This document shows positions 8,016 through 16,693 of a stretch of 64,000 bases of DNA, piece after piece. Origin of the DNA: Clostridia bacterium (GTDB lineage: Bacteria > Bacillota > Clostridia > Oscillospirales > Acutalibacteraceae); assembly GCA_017516485.1 (NCBI GenBank), contig JAFXCH010000062.1, positions 1-64,000 of the forward strand, written 5' to 3'. The position numbers and the translations under genes are program-made. Each line of letters begins with the position of its first letter. Positions within the stretch are counted from its first letter, which is position 1. The notes beneath the pieces are model-generated. The model did not search any database, was not told the origin of the DNA, and was given only the letters and a program-made list of their open reading frames with translations.

Positions 8016-8703
8016 GGCGGACAGATTAGTTACTGTCCTTACCCGTGATATGGGCGTTATCAAAGCGTTTGTAAGGGGGGCGAGGAGCATTAAAAGCCGC
8101 TCGCTCTCTGCTACACAGCTTCTGGGTTACTCCCGTCTTTCTATATATATGAGTCGTGATGTCTACACTATAGACGAGGCTGAACCTATAGAGGTGTTTT
8201 TCGGTATAAGAGGTGACTTTGCTCGAACTTCGCTTGCAATGTATTTTTGTGAGCTTGTGTGTGAGCTTGCACCCGAGGGCACAGATTCACAAGAGCTTCT
8301 TTCACTGGTGCTGAATACGCTCTATAAGTTGTCCAATAACAAACTTCCGATTCATCAGCTCAAGGCTATTTTTGAGCTGCGTATTCTCAGCCTTACCGGC
8401 TATATGCCTAACCTTATCGGCTGTTCGGTTTGTTCAAAATATTCCGATGAAACAATGCTTTTTGATATTGAGCATTCCCAACTTTATTGCGAATCTCACC
8501 GTCCGAATCATCATACAGTGCCCGTTACGGCAGGTGTTGTTGCGGCAATGCGTCATATCTGCCTTTCTGACCCTGAGAAGATTTTTTCGTTTACTTTGTC
8601 GAACACAGGGCTTAAAAGCCTTGCCGATATATCTGAAACCTATCTGCTTGCACGTACTCAACGCAGGTATAAATCACTGGAATTCTACAAATCATTTACA
8701 TAA
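7966..8703 (+). CDS. recO: DNA repair protein RecO
   Basis: A 245-residue protein. The N-terminal OB fold contains the typical start LNTDGLIIREIQTGEADRLVTVLT, followed by a helical domain and a zinc-binding segment beginning at Cys153 (GCSVCSKYS) and continuing with a Cys in QLYCESH. RecO loads RecA onto SSB-coated single-stranded DNA together with RecR. The gene follows era and yqzL, a standard Firmicutes arrangement. Its start lies inside yqzL. Confidence 0.95.
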   Translation: MRLNTDGLIIREIQTGEADRLVTVLTRDMGVIKAFVRGARSIKSRSLSATQLLGYSRLSIYMSRDVYTIDEAEPIEVFFGIRGDFARTSLAMYFCELVCELAPEGTDSQELLSLVLNTLYKLSNNKLPIHQLKAIFELRILSLTGYMPNLIGCSVCSKYSDETMLFDIEHSQLYCESHRPNHHTVPVTAGVVAAMRHICLSDPEKIFSFTLSNTGLKSLADISETYLLARTQRRYKSLEFYKSFT

Positions 8704-8717
8704 AGGGAATTGTTACT

Positions 8718-9482
8718 ATGACCGGAAAAGAGAGAAAAAGATACATTGTCAACCGTTGCTATTCGGCACACTATGCAAAGCTGCCCGAGGCTTTCAAGCA
8801 GATAAATATTCTGCGTTATCCGGGTTTGTGGATAAGCATTCTGGCAAATTCTGAGCTTTATAATATTCAGAATCTGACTCCCGAATGTACAGATGTTCTG
8901 CTTACAACAAAAGTATCAGGCGGCAGTTACGAAGCTGATTACGAGAATCTTGAATATACGCTCCATGTATTTTATGAGCTTAATTACACTATGGCAAAGC
9001 TCCGCTTTATCGGTGATGACCCGTTTTTATACGGTAAGCTGATTGATATTACCAAAACCGTTCTGCGCGAAATGCCTAAAATCAAGCGCATTGAAATAGT
9101 GAGCGACGGTAATACAGTGCCCGATGAAGATATTATAAACGTTTTGCGTAATCCCGGTATGACAGCGGTTATTTACAGCGACGGTGAAAAGGTCGACGAA
9201 ATAAAGGCTGTTTTTGAAGAAAAAGAAGTCAACTACGAAATTGTTGACAGAGAAAGCTCCTGTAAATACTGCAAAACAACACACACTGTTTTTGTTGAGG
9301 GTAAAATTTTCCGTTGCCCGATATCTGCCGAAAAATATGCAAACGGCGGTGAGGTTGAAGAAAAGTCATATGTTGATATCGTTGCACGCAAGCTGGAAAT
9401 TAAAAACCTCAGACTTGCAATGTTTGATATAACAAATGATCCGCCACCTGAAAACTGTAAAGAGTGCCCAAAGGCAGAATGA
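8718..9482 (+). CDS. Radical-SAM-like protein lacking the CxxxCxxC motif, with C-terminal Cys cluster
   Basis: A 254-residue protein that I do not recognise as a named family. The middle resembles a radical SAM partial barrel: FIGDDPFLYGKLIDIT (about 97-112) sits where GGEPLL is normally found, and IEIVSDGNTVPDEDIINVL (126-144) matches the usual next strand-helix unit. The expected CxxxCxxC near the N-terminus is absent; the only N-terminal cysteines are Cys14 and Cys57. The C-terminus has C182-x2-C185, C200 and C247-x2-C250, resembling the cluster-binding part of a SPASM domain. It may therefore bind an auxiliary iron-sulfur cluster or zinc without radical chemistry. It is the last gene of the era-recO operon, 14 bases after recO, and ends at a terminator. 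Confidence 0.6.
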   Translation: MTGKERKRYIVNRCYSAHYAKLPEAFKQINILRYPGLWISILANSELYNIQNLTPECTDVLLTTKVSGGSYEADYENLEYTLHVFYELNYTMAKLRFIGDDPFLYGKLIDITKTVLREMPKIKRIEIVSDGNTVPDEDIINVLRNPGMTAVIYSDGEKVDEIKAVFEEKEVNYEIVDRESSCKYCKTTHTVFVEGKIFRCPISAEKYANGGEVEEKSYVDIVARKLEIKNLRLAMFDITNDPPPENCKECPKAE

Positions 9483-9483
9483 T

Positions 9484-9518
9484 AAAAAGTCATCCCATTA
9501 TTTGTGGGATGACTTTTC
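9484..9518. terminator. Bidirectional terminator between the recO operon and the dehydrogenase gene
   Basis: Stem AAAAGTCATCCCA against TGGGATGACTTTT with a 6-base loop. There are A/T runs on both sides, so it can serve both converging genes. Confidence 0.85.
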
Positions 9519-9520
9519 TT

Positions 9521-10480
9521 TTACATATTAACAGTGTTAATCGGTTTGCCTGCGATAAATGCTTTTACATTTTGTTCGAGTATGTTTATAAGTCGCTGCC
9601 TTGTTTCAAAGGCTGCCCAAGCGATGTGCGGTGTTATGAGGCAGTTTTCACAGCCGAGCAGGGGATTGTCTGCAGCCGGCGGCTCGGTTGAAAGCACATC
9701 AACACCTGCGCCTGCAATTCTGCCGTTTTTAAGGGCGTCAGCCACATCAGCTTCGTTGAGTACAGGGCCTCGTGAAGTGTTGATAAGATATGCACTGCTC
9801 TTCATTTTTGATATAAATTCAGCGTTTACCATACCTCTTGTTGCAGGTGTGAGTGGACAGTGAAGAGTTACGATATCAGCTTTTGCAAGAAGCTCATCGA
9901 GCGATACAAAACTGACATCGTTAACATCTTTATATTTATCGGGGTTTGCTGTGTGTGCAAGAATGTTCATACCGAATGCAGCTCCTATTTTGGCAACAGT
10001 TCTTCCTATGCTGCCGAATCCGACGATACCGAGAGTTTTGCCGCCAAGCTCCTGCAAAGGCGTTCTCCAGAAACAGAAATCCTTGCATTCGCTCCACTTG
10101 CCTTTTTTTACCTCTGCGTTGTGAATGGCAACCTTGTTACAAAGCTCAAGTATGAATGCGAAAGTAAGCTGTGCTACGGCATTTGTGCTGTACGCAGGTA
10201 TGTTTGATACGGGAATTCCTCTTGCTGCAGCGTATTCGCAGTCAATTATATTATAACCTGTGCTAAGCAGTGCTATGAATTTACAGTCGGGGAGCTGCTC
10301 TAAGATATCCTTGCTGAGTGGTGTTTTGTTTGTAATTATAATGTCATAACCTTTGCAGCGTTCTGCAGTTTCATAAAATGGAGTCCTGTCGTAAACTGTG
10401 AGTTCACACATTTCTTTGAGCCAATCCCAGCTCAAATCGCCGGGATTTGTGGTGTATCCGTCTAAAATAACTGCTTTCAT
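9521..10480 (-). CDS. D-2-hydroxyacid dehydrogenase (glycerate/hydroxypyruvate type)
   Basis: A 319-residue NAD(P)-dependent dehydrogenase. The Rossmann motif GIVGFGSIGR is near residues 149-158. The catalytic Arg (NTSRGP), Glu (STEPP) and His (TPHIAWA) of the family are all present. The AWAAFETRQRL ending of the active-site loop is typical of glycerate dehydrogenase/hydroxypyruvate reductase-like enzymes. The exact substrate is not certain. It is transcribed alone, with its own promoter divergent from the VTT-domain gene. Confidence 0.88.
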   Translation of the reverse strand: MKAVILDGYTTNPGDLSWDWLKEMCELTVYDRTPFYETAERCKGYDIIITNKTPLSKDILEQLPDCKFIALLSTGYNIIDCEYAAARGIPVSNIPAYSTNAVAQLTFAFILELCNKVAIHNAEVKKGKWSECKDFCFWRTPLQELGGKTLGIVGFGSIGRTVAKIGAAFGMNILAHTANPDKYKDVNDVSFVSLDELLAKADIVTLHCPLTPATRGMVNAEFISKMKSSAYLINTSRGPVLNEADVADALKNGRIAGAGVDVLSTEPPAADNPLLGCENCLITPHIAWAAFETRQRLINILEQNVKAFIAGKPINTVNM

Positions 10481-10501
10481 AAAAAAATCACTCCGTTTTA
10501 G

Positions 10502-10530
10502 TTGACCTGACGTTAATTTTTATATATAAT
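10502..10530 (+). promoter_or_regulatory. Promoter of the VTT-domain gene
   Basis: TTGACC (10502-10507), 17 bases, TATAAT (10525-10530). Its -10 box overlaps the -10 box of the opposing dehydrogenase promoter by two bases, so the two promoters should compete. Confidence 0.7.
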
Positions 10531-10556
10531 TATACATATATTTTTGTAAAATGCAA
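10529..10556 (-). promoter_or_regulatory. Promoter of the dehydrogenase gene
   Basis: On the minus strand TTGCAT (10551-10556), 16 bases, TATAAT (10529-10534). It overlaps the divergent promoter on the plus strand. Confidence 0.6.
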
Positions 10557-10588
10557 TAACTGCGCAAAGAAAGGCGGTGAGAATCAGT

Positions 10589-11308
10589 TTGAAGAAAAAA
10601 GAGGTAAAACGAAGCTCGGCTCTTTCGTTTACCGGTGTACTGCTGCTGATTCTTGCGGCTGTGCTTGTAGGCGTATATTTTGCAACTACGGATGAAACTA
10701 TTCAGCAGTGGTATGCTATGTACGAAGACCTTCTGCTGAAACTGGATCTGGCGATTCTCTCTATCGGTGATTTCTGGATTATTGTCTTCGTTATTTTTGC
10801 GTTGTATGTATTGCGGTGCTTTGTGCCGGTAATTACCGTGCCTGCACTTTGCGTGCTTTCAGGTATGGTCTATCCCACTGCAGAAGCACTGTTTGTAAAT
10901 GTTATCGGCTGTGTTATAATGCTTACGGTCAAGTATAAATTCGGTGAGCACTTTGGCGGCGGAAATGCTTACAGACTTTTGCAAAAAAATTCCGTCAGTA
11001 CTATGCTTATCGAGCAACAAGGTACAGGCAATCCGTGGGTACTGTTTGCTTTTCGTTTTATTCCCGGTTTTCCGATAAACCCCGTCAGCCAGATATACGG
11101 TGCGATGGGCTTCGACTATTGGAAATATCTGATTATTTCTATGTGGGGCTTTCTGCCTAAGCTTTTTTCTTATACATTTATTGGTGTTTATGTTTTCGAC
11201 CCGTTGTCTTTCAGGTTTTTCCTTCCGTTTATTATACTGTTTACGGTTTCGGGTGCATCAATACTAATTCTCAATGCGGTTCTCAATAAATTAGAAAAAA
11301 AATCATAA
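10589..11308 (+). CDS. TVP38/TMEM64 (VTT domain) membrane protein
   Basis: About 239 residues with several membrane helices and the VTT signature: a GxxxG-type helix region followed by FRFIPGFPINPVSQIYGAMGFDYWKYLIISMWG. Relatives are DedA/TVP38 proteins, some of which are linked to lipid-carrier or phospholipid handling; no specific role can be given. I place the start at TTG 10589 because AGGCGGTGAG stands 8 bases before it. The GTG at 10577 would lie inside that ribosome site. It precedes galK by 32 bases. Confidence 0.82.
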   Translation: MKKKEVKRSSALSFTGVLLLILAAVLVGVYFATTDETIQQWYAMYEDLLLKLDLAILSIGDFWIIVFVIFALYVLRCFVPVITVPALCVLSGMVYPTAEALFVNVIGCVIMLTVKYKFGEHFGGGNAYRLLQKNSVSTMLIEQQGTGNPWVLFAFRFIPGFPINPVSQIYGAMGFDYWKYLIISMWGFLPKLFSYTFIGVYVFDPLSFRFFLPFIILFTVSGASILILNAVLNKLEKKS

Positions 11309-11340
11309 GTTTAAAATTCTCGAAAGGGTGTAACATAATT

Positions 11341-12618
11341 ATGTTCAGCTATGATGTTGTAAAAAAAGGTCTCGAAGGCGTAGAGTTTGACTCTGCCTTT
11401 ACTTTTCTCTACGGTGCAGGTGCTTCTGCACAGAAGCCTCGCTATCTGCGTGTGCTTAATTCTTTTGTCGAGCTTTTCGGCGATAAGAATGAAATCGGCT
11501 TTTTCTCTGCTCCCGGCAGAAGTGAAGTAGGCGGTAACCATACTGACCACAATCACGGCAAGGTGCTTGCTGCTGCAATCAATCTCGATGCTATTGCCGC
11601 AGTTGCCAAAAACGGCAAGGATGTAATACGCCTTAAGTCTGAGGGCTACGATATGGATATGGTCGATATTACCGACCTTGAGCCCAAAACTTCCGAATAC
11701 TCCAAGTCCAAGGGCCTTATCAGAGGTGTCTGCGCAGGCTTTGTTGCAAGAGGTTACGAAATCGGCGGCTTTGATGCTGCAACAGCAAACGATGTTGTTT
11801 CAGGCTCCGGTCTTTCTTCATCTGCATCTTTCGAAGTCCTTGTAGGTACAATTCTCAACCATCTCTATAACGACGGCAAGGTTTCTCCCGTTGAGATTGC
11901 TCAGATTGCTCAGTATGCCGAGAATGAGTTCTTCGGCAAGCCCTGCGGTCTGCTTGATCAGATGACCTGCTCGGTCGGCGGCTTCGTATTTATGGATTTC
12001 AACGATCCTTCAAAGCCGATTATCAAGCCTGTTAAGTTCGAGTTTGAGTCTTGTGCTCACGCTCTTTGTATTGTTAACACAGGCGGCAGCCATTCCGACC
12101 TTACCGATGAATATGCTGCAGTAAAAAATGAAATGATATCTGTAGCACAGCGTCTCGGTCACAACTATCTCCGTGAGGCTGACGAGGCTCAGTTCTTCAA
12201 TTCAATTGATCTTATCAGAGGCGTTGTAGGCGACAGAGCAATACTTCGTGCAAAGCATTTCTTTGCTGAAAACGCAAGAGTTGACAAGGAGGTAGCTGCT
12301 CTGGAAAACAAAGAATTCGGCGAGTTTAAGAAGCTTGTTGTCAAGAGCGGTCAGTCATCCTATATGTATAACCAAAATGTTTTCTCTGTCAAAGATCCGA
12401 TTTCACAGCCTGTTTCACTCGGCCTCTGCCTTTGTGAAGAGCTGCTTGAAGGCAAAGGTGCATGGCGTGTACACGGCGGCGGCTTTGCAGGCACAATCCA
12501 GGCTTTTGTTCCTGTGGATATGCTGGCTGATTTCAAACGCCGTATGGAGCTTGTATTTGGTGAGAGTAACTGCTATGTGCTCTCAATCAGACCTGTGGGC
12601 GGCGTAAACGTAATATAA
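11341..12618 (+). CDS. galK: Galactokinase
   Basis: A 425-residue GHMP-superfamily kinase that phosphorylates alpha-D-galactose to galactose 1-phosphate in the Leloir pathway. The galactokinase signature GRSEVGGNHTDHNHG is near residues 60-74, the ATP-binding loop is VVSGSGLSSSASFE, and the C-terminal GHMP motif is HGGGFAGTIQAF. Length is slightly above the usual ~390. No galT or galE is nearby, so the remaining Leloir enzymes must be elsewhere. A GAAAGGGTG ribosome site precedes the ATG and a strong terminator follows. Confidence 0.94.
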   Translation: MFSYDVVKKGLEGVEFDSAFTFLYGAGASAQKPRYLRVLNSFVELFGDKNEIGFFSAPGRSEVGGNHTDHNHGKVLAAAINLDAIAAVAKNGKDVIRLKSEGYDMDMVDITDLEPKTSEYSKSKGLIRGVCAGFVARGYEIGGFDAATANDVVSGSGLSSSASFEVLVGTILNHLYNDGKVSPVEIAQIAQYAENEFFGKPCGLLDQMTCSVGGFVFMDFNDPSKPIIKPVKFEFESCAHALCIVNTGGSHSDLTDEYAAVKNEMISVAQRLGHNYLREADEAQFFNSIDLIRGVVGDRAILRAKHFFAENARVDKEVAALENKEFGEFKKLVVKSGQSSYMYNQNVFSVKDPISQPVSLGLCLCEELLEGKGAWRVHGGGFAGTIQAFVPVDMLADFKRRMELVFGESNCYVLSIRPVGGVNVI

Positions 12619-12626
12619 ATTCAAAC

Positions 12627-12656
12627 AGGGCGGTTGACCGCCCTTTTGGTTTTTGT
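12627..12656 (+). terminator. Terminator after galK
   Basis: GGGCGG-TTGA-CCGCCC stem-loop followed by TTTTGGTTTTT. The upstream TTG at 12653 lies in its T tract, which argues against that codon as the start of the next gene. Confidence 0.85.
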
Positions 12657-12670
12657 TTGAGGTGAAAAAA

Positions 12671-13693
12671 TTGGAAATGTTTGATATGCTTTGTGCACTC
12701 TGCCACGCAAACGGTACACCGGGTAACGAAACGGATGCGGTTTCTGTTGCGGCAGAACTGCTCGGCAAATATATGCCTGTACACACCGATGCAGCAGGTA
12801 ATCTTATAGGTGATACAGGTGTTAACGGCAGCAAGATTCTGCTTGATGCTCATATCGACCGTATAGGCTTTGCAGTTACCGCTATTGACGAAAAAGGTTT
12901 TCTTAAAGTTGCACGTGTCGGCGGTATTGACCCTGTTGTTTTGTCTTGTGCAGAGGTAACCGTACACGGTAAACAGAAGGTGTACGGCGTTATTACTTCA
13001 ACTCCTCCGCACCTTGCTTCAAAGGGTGAAAAGAAAGCACCGAAGATTGATGAAATTGCAATCGATATCGGTATGACTAAAGAAGAAGCCGAAAAAATAG
13101 TATCTGTCGGCGACAGAATTACTATGAACGGCGACCTTAAAATGATGCTTGAAAATCGTGTGAGCGGTGCTGCACTTGACGACAGATGCGGTGTAGCTTC
13201 AATTCTTCGCTGTCTCGAAATTCTCGGTGATAAGGTAGCTTTTTTGCCAATCAGAGTAATGTTCTCCGCCTGCGAAGAAACAGGTGCGGCAGGTGCTGTT
13301 GCAGGCGGCTTCAATGCCGAGGCTGACGAGGCTATTGCCGTTGATGTCAGCTTTGCAAAAGCTCCCGGCACAGACAGCAGTATTAAAGCAGAGCTCGGTA
13401 AAGGTACACTTATCGGCTATGCTCCGTCACTTAATTTTGAAATGTCGCGTAAGCTTGAAGAGATAGCTAAGCGTGATAATATTAAATATCAGGTTGAAGT
13501 AATGGGCTCGGGTACGGGCACCAATGCGGACGATATTGCCAAGTTACGCGGCGGCAAAAAAACTGCTCTGCTTTCAATTCCTCAGCGCAATATGCATACG
13601 GCTGTCGAGATAATCGACCTTGACGATATAGAAAGCACAGCACAGCTTATGGCTGCATATATTCTCAGCAGGGAGGGTGAGTCAAATGCTTGA
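12671..13693 (+). CDS. M42 family metallopeptidase (first of two)
   Basis: A cytoplasmic M42-type aminopeptidase of about 340 residues. Dimetal ligands and catalytic residues are recognisable: His61 and Asp63 in LDAHIDRIG, Asp in ALDDRCG, the Glu pair in CEETGAAG, Asp in AVDVS, and His in NMHTAVE. M42 enzymes form large tetrahedral complexes that trim peptides. I choose TTG 12671 (ATG 12677 also possible) because GAGGTG stands 6 bases upstream. It is the first gene of a tight five-gene operon and overlaps the next M42 gene by 8 bases. Confidence 0.87.
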   Translation: MEMFDMLCALCHANGTPGNETDAVSVAAELLGKYMPVHTDAAGNLIGDTGVNGSKILLDAHIDRIGFAVTAIDEKGFLKVARVGGIDPVVLSCAEVTVHGKQKVYGVITSTPPHLASKGEKKAPKIDEIAIDIGMTKEEAEKIVSVGDRITMNGDLKMMLENRVSGAALDDRCGVASILRCLEILGDKVAFLPIRVMFSACEETGAAGAVAGGFNAEADEAIAVDVSFAKAPGTDSSIKAELGKGTLIGYAPSLNFEMSRKLEEIAKRDNIKYQVEVMGSGTGTNADDIAKLRGGKKTALLSIPQRNMHTAVEIIDLDDIESTAQLMAAYILSREGESNA

Positions 13694-14702
13694 AATGATT
13701 AAAGAGCTCAGCCTTATAGGCGGTCCTTCCGGCAGAGAAGAAAATGTCAGAAATTATATTATATCAAAGTTACCTTCATCGGTTGAATATTCTGTTGATG
13801 CAATGGGCAATCTCCTTGTATTTGTAAATGGTAAAAAGCCTGCGAAGAATAAGGTTATGCTTGCCGCTCATATGGATGAAGTCGGTATGATTGTAACCTA
13901 TATAACCGATGACGGCCTGCTTAAATTCAGCAACGTTGGCGGTATCGAAACTGCGGCTCTGCTCGGTAAGCGTGTCAAGGTAGGCGAGAGCGAAATCAGC
14001 GGTGTAATCGGTGTTGTGCCGATTCACCTCAGACGCGGTGACGATGAACTCAAAATGCCTGAAAAGGATGCTCTTTATATCGACGTCGGCGCTGACAAAA
14101 AAGAACAGCTTGAGAGTCTGGTTTCACTCGGCGATAAGATTGTTTTTGACAGCGATTGTGTCGAATTCGGCTCTATGCTCAAGGGTAAAGCTCTTGATGA
14201 CCGTGCGGGCTGTGCAGTTATGCTTGATATGATTATCGGTGGTGTCGAGTACGATACCTGGTTTGCGTTTACAGTGCAGGAAGAGGTCGGTTGCCGCGGT
14301 GCTTTTGCGGCGGCATATAATATCAAACCCGACTATGCCGTAGTTATCGAAACAACAACTGCCGCAGATATTTCGGGTGTCAGCGGTGAAAAGCAGGTCT
14401 GCAAGCTCGGTGAGGGTGCCGTAATTCCGTTTATGGACGGTGCAAGTGTTTATAATCTCGATCTGTATAAACTCGCAGGCAGACTTGCCGAAGAAAAAGG
14501 CTTTAAAATGCAGACCAAAACGGTTATTGCAGGCGGTAACGATGCAAGAGCTATATCAAACAGCACGGGCGGTGTAAAGACACTTACTGTTTCTTTTGCT
14601 ACAAGATATCTTCATTCCGCTTCCTGCGTTATCAGCAAGGATGATGTTTCACAGATGAGCCTTGCAGTAAAATCTATTTCAGAGGAATTTGCAAATGCTT
14701 AA
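13686..14702 (+). CDS. M42 family metallopeptidase (second of two)
   Basis: A 338-residue paralogue of the preceding gene with the M42 metal site intact: AAHMDEVG, LDDRAG, QEEVGCRG, and RYLHSAS with the last His ligand. N-terminal LSLIGGPSGREENVRNY is the classical M42 opening. The two neighbours are diverged, so they may differ in specificity and could form mixed complexes. Start at ATG 13686, eight bases after GGGAGGG. It overlaps the upstream gene by 8 bases and the downstream GNAT gene by 8 bases, indicating translational coupling. Confidence 0.88.
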   Translation: MLEMIKELSLIGGPSGREENVRNYIISKLPSSVEYSVDAMGNLLVFVNGKKPAKNKVMLAAHMDEVGMIVTYITDDGLLKFSNVGGIETAALLGKRVKVGESEISGVIGVVPIHLRRGDDELKMPEKDALYIDVGADKKEQLESLVSLGDKIVFDSDCVEFGSMLKGKALDDRAGCAVMLDMIIGGVEYDTWFAFTVQEEVGCRGAFAAAYNIKPDYAVVIETTTAADISGVSGEKQVCKLGEGAVIPFMDGASVYNLDLYKLAGRLAEEKGFKMQTKTVIAGGNDARAISNSTGGVKTLTVSFATRYLHSASCVISKDDVSQMSLAVKSISEEFANA

Positions 14703-15420
14703 ACTTATTGAAAATGAAGAAGAGGCAGAACTTCTTGAGGAATTCTGTACCGACAGCTTCGGAATAAATATTGTTTCAATGCTTTGTGCCTATCCTCCCG
14801 AAGAAGATATCTGCCGCTATTGGATACAAATTACAGGCGATTACCTTACCGCGGCTGTTTGTAACTATAACGGTGAGGTAGTTATCAGCACTACTCTCAA
14901 GGCTGATTTTGAAGAGCTCAGAGAGTTTCTTGAAGCTTCGGGCTACAGCGATATTCTCTGTCAGGCAAGAGATGTTGTAAGCCTTGAAATGTTTGCCTGC
15001 GGTTGCGGTCAGGTGCTCCGTAAAGAGAATATCGACGCTGTGTCTTGCGACTTTGAGCGTCCCGAAACCACAGCCGATTATGAGGCTGTCTATAATCTTC
15101 TCGGTATAAAAGGCGAGTTTGCCGATTGGTTTGCCGATATAAGCCGCAGAATCAATAAAGGCACTGCAGATATGAGAATTATCCGCCGTGACGGTAAAAT
15201 AGTTTCTACGGCATCTCTGCTTCATATAGCAGGTGACAGGGCAGTGCTCGGTGCTGTTGCAACCGATAATCAGTACCGCGGTCAGGGCTTAGCAACAAGC
15301 CTTGTCAATTCATTCGGCGGTTATACGATATATCTTCGCTGCCTGCCATCGCTCAATCCGTTTTATGAGCGTATTGGCTACAAATGCGTTGATGTCTGGG
15401 CAGAAATAAAGAACAGATAA
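14695..15420 (+). CDS. GNAT family N-acetyltransferase
   Basis: About 241 residues. The C-terminal ~110 residues carry the acetyl-CoA-binding motif A (AVATDNQYRGQGLATSLVNSF, with Q/R-x-x-G-x-A). The N-terminal half is a Glu-rich domain of unclear family that may be a degenerate second GNAT fold. The substrate is unknown; with peptidases upstream, an amino acid or peptide is conceivable but unproven. Start at ATG 14695, with AGAGGA eight bases upstream. Confidence 0.8.
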   Translation: MLKLIENEEEAELLEEFCTDSFGINIVSMLCAYPPEEDICRYWIQITGDYLTAAVCNYNGEVVISTTLKADFEELREFLEASGYSDILCQARDVVSLEMFACGCGQVLRKENIDAVSCDFERPETTADYEAVYNLLGIKGEFADWFADISRRINKGTADMRIIRRDGKIVSTASLLHIAGDRAVLGAVATDNQYRGQGLATSLVNSFGGYTIYLRCLPSLNPFYERIGYKCVDVWAEIKNR

Positions 15421-15430
15421 AGGAATACTT

Positions 15431-16693
15431 ATGAACAGCTTTTTTAAATATGATGATATAATTGCCAAGGCAGGCGAAAAGGCACTTGAGGCCGCTTCTG
15501 CTTCCTTTGCAAGAATTGACGAAATTCGTGCATACAATCAAGAAAAAGTGCTTGCTGCATTTATTAAAAACAGTGTAAATGAGAGCCATTTTACCGAGTC
15601 TACCGGTTACGGATACGGCGACAGAGGCCGTGACGTGCTCGACAATGTGCTTGCCGATTGTGTCGGTGCTGAAGATTCACTTATCCGTCACAGCTTAACT
15701 TGCGGCACTCATACACTCGGTGTTGCTCTTTTCGGTATGCTCCGTCCGGGTGATACCATGCTTTGTGTTACGGGCACACCCTACGATACGATTCATTCTG
15801 TTATCGGTATCAAGGGCAACGGTATGGGCTCGCTCAAGGATTTCGGTGTTACATATAAGCAGGTCGATTTGCTTGAGGATGGCACCATTGACTACGAGGG
15901 TATTGAAAAAGCACTCGACGAAAAAATAGCAATGGTATATATACAGCGCTCAAGAGGTTATTCTCTTCGTCCCAGTCTCGGCGTTGAGGATATTGAAAAA
16001 ATATCAAAAATCGTCCGTAACAAGAGCGATGCAATAATTATGGTCGATAACTGTTACGGTGAGTTTGTTGAGCGTACAGAGCCCGTTTCTCACGGTGCTG
16101 ATATTATTGCAGGCTCTCTTATCAAAAACCCCGGCGGCGGTATTGCAAAGTGCGGCGGCTATATTGCAGGCAGAGCTGACCTTGTTGAAAAATGTGCCTA
16201 CCGTATGACTACACCCGGTCTCGGTCGTGAAGTCGGTCCTTCTCTCGGTCAGACGAGAGGTCTGTTTATGGGCCTTTTCAATGCACCGCATATCGTTGGT
16301 GAAGCTCTCAAAACTGCAGTTTTCGCCGCAAGTCTTTTTGAGCAGCTCGGCTACGAAACAACACCTCACAGCAGTGAAAAGCGTGTCGATATAATTCAGG
16401 CACTCAAGCTCTGCAACAGCGAAACTCTTGTTGCTTTCTGTCAAGGTATGCAGAAGGGTGCTCCGATTGACTCAAATGTCTGTCCGGAACCTTGGGATAT
16501 GCCGGGTTATGACAATCAGGTTATTATGTCTGCAGGTGCGTTTACGGGTGGCTCTTCTATTGAGCTTTCGTCTGATGCTCCTTTGCGTGAGCCGTTTGCT
16601 GTATGGATGCAGGGCTCCCTCAATTTTGACAGCGGTAAGGTCGGCGTAATGCTTGCCGCACAGGAGATTTATAAGAGAGGTCTGCTTAAATGA
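15431..16693 (+). CDS. PLP-dependent YnbB/methionine gamma-lyase family protein
   Basis: A 420-residue fold-type I PLP enzyme of the family long labelled aluminium resistance protein or YnbB. The PLP lysine is expected at Lys232 in GSLIKNPGGG, and the conserved GYGYGDRGRD and VDNCYGEFVE motifs are present. It resembles cystathionine/methionine lyases, so C-S lyase activity is plausible, but the true substrate of this branch is not settled. In many Clostridia the gene lies elsewhere near hfq/miaA. Here it is in a peptidase operon, 10 bases after the GNAT gene and overlapping the next gene by 4 bases. Confidence 0.85.
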   Translation: MNSFFKYDDIIAKAGEKALEAASASFARIDEIRAYNQEKVLAAFIKNSVNESHFTESTGYGYGDRGRDVLDNVLADCVGAEDSLIRHSLTCGTHTLGVALFGMLRPGDTMLCVTGTPYDTIHSVIGIKGNGMGSLKDFGVTYKQVDLLEDGTIDYEGIEKALDEKIAMVYIQRSRGYSLRPSLGVEDIEKISKIVRNKSDAIIMVDNCYGEFVERTEPVSHGADIIAGSLIKNPGGGIAKCGGYIAGRADLVEKCAYRMTTPGLGREVGPSLGQTRGLFMGLFNAPHIVGEALKTAVFAASLFEQLGYETTPHSSEKRVDIIQALKLCNSETLVAFCQGMQKGAPIDSNVCPEPWDMPGYDNQVIMSAGAFTGGSSIELSSDAPLREPFAVWMQGSLNFDSGKVGVMLAAQEIYKRGLLK

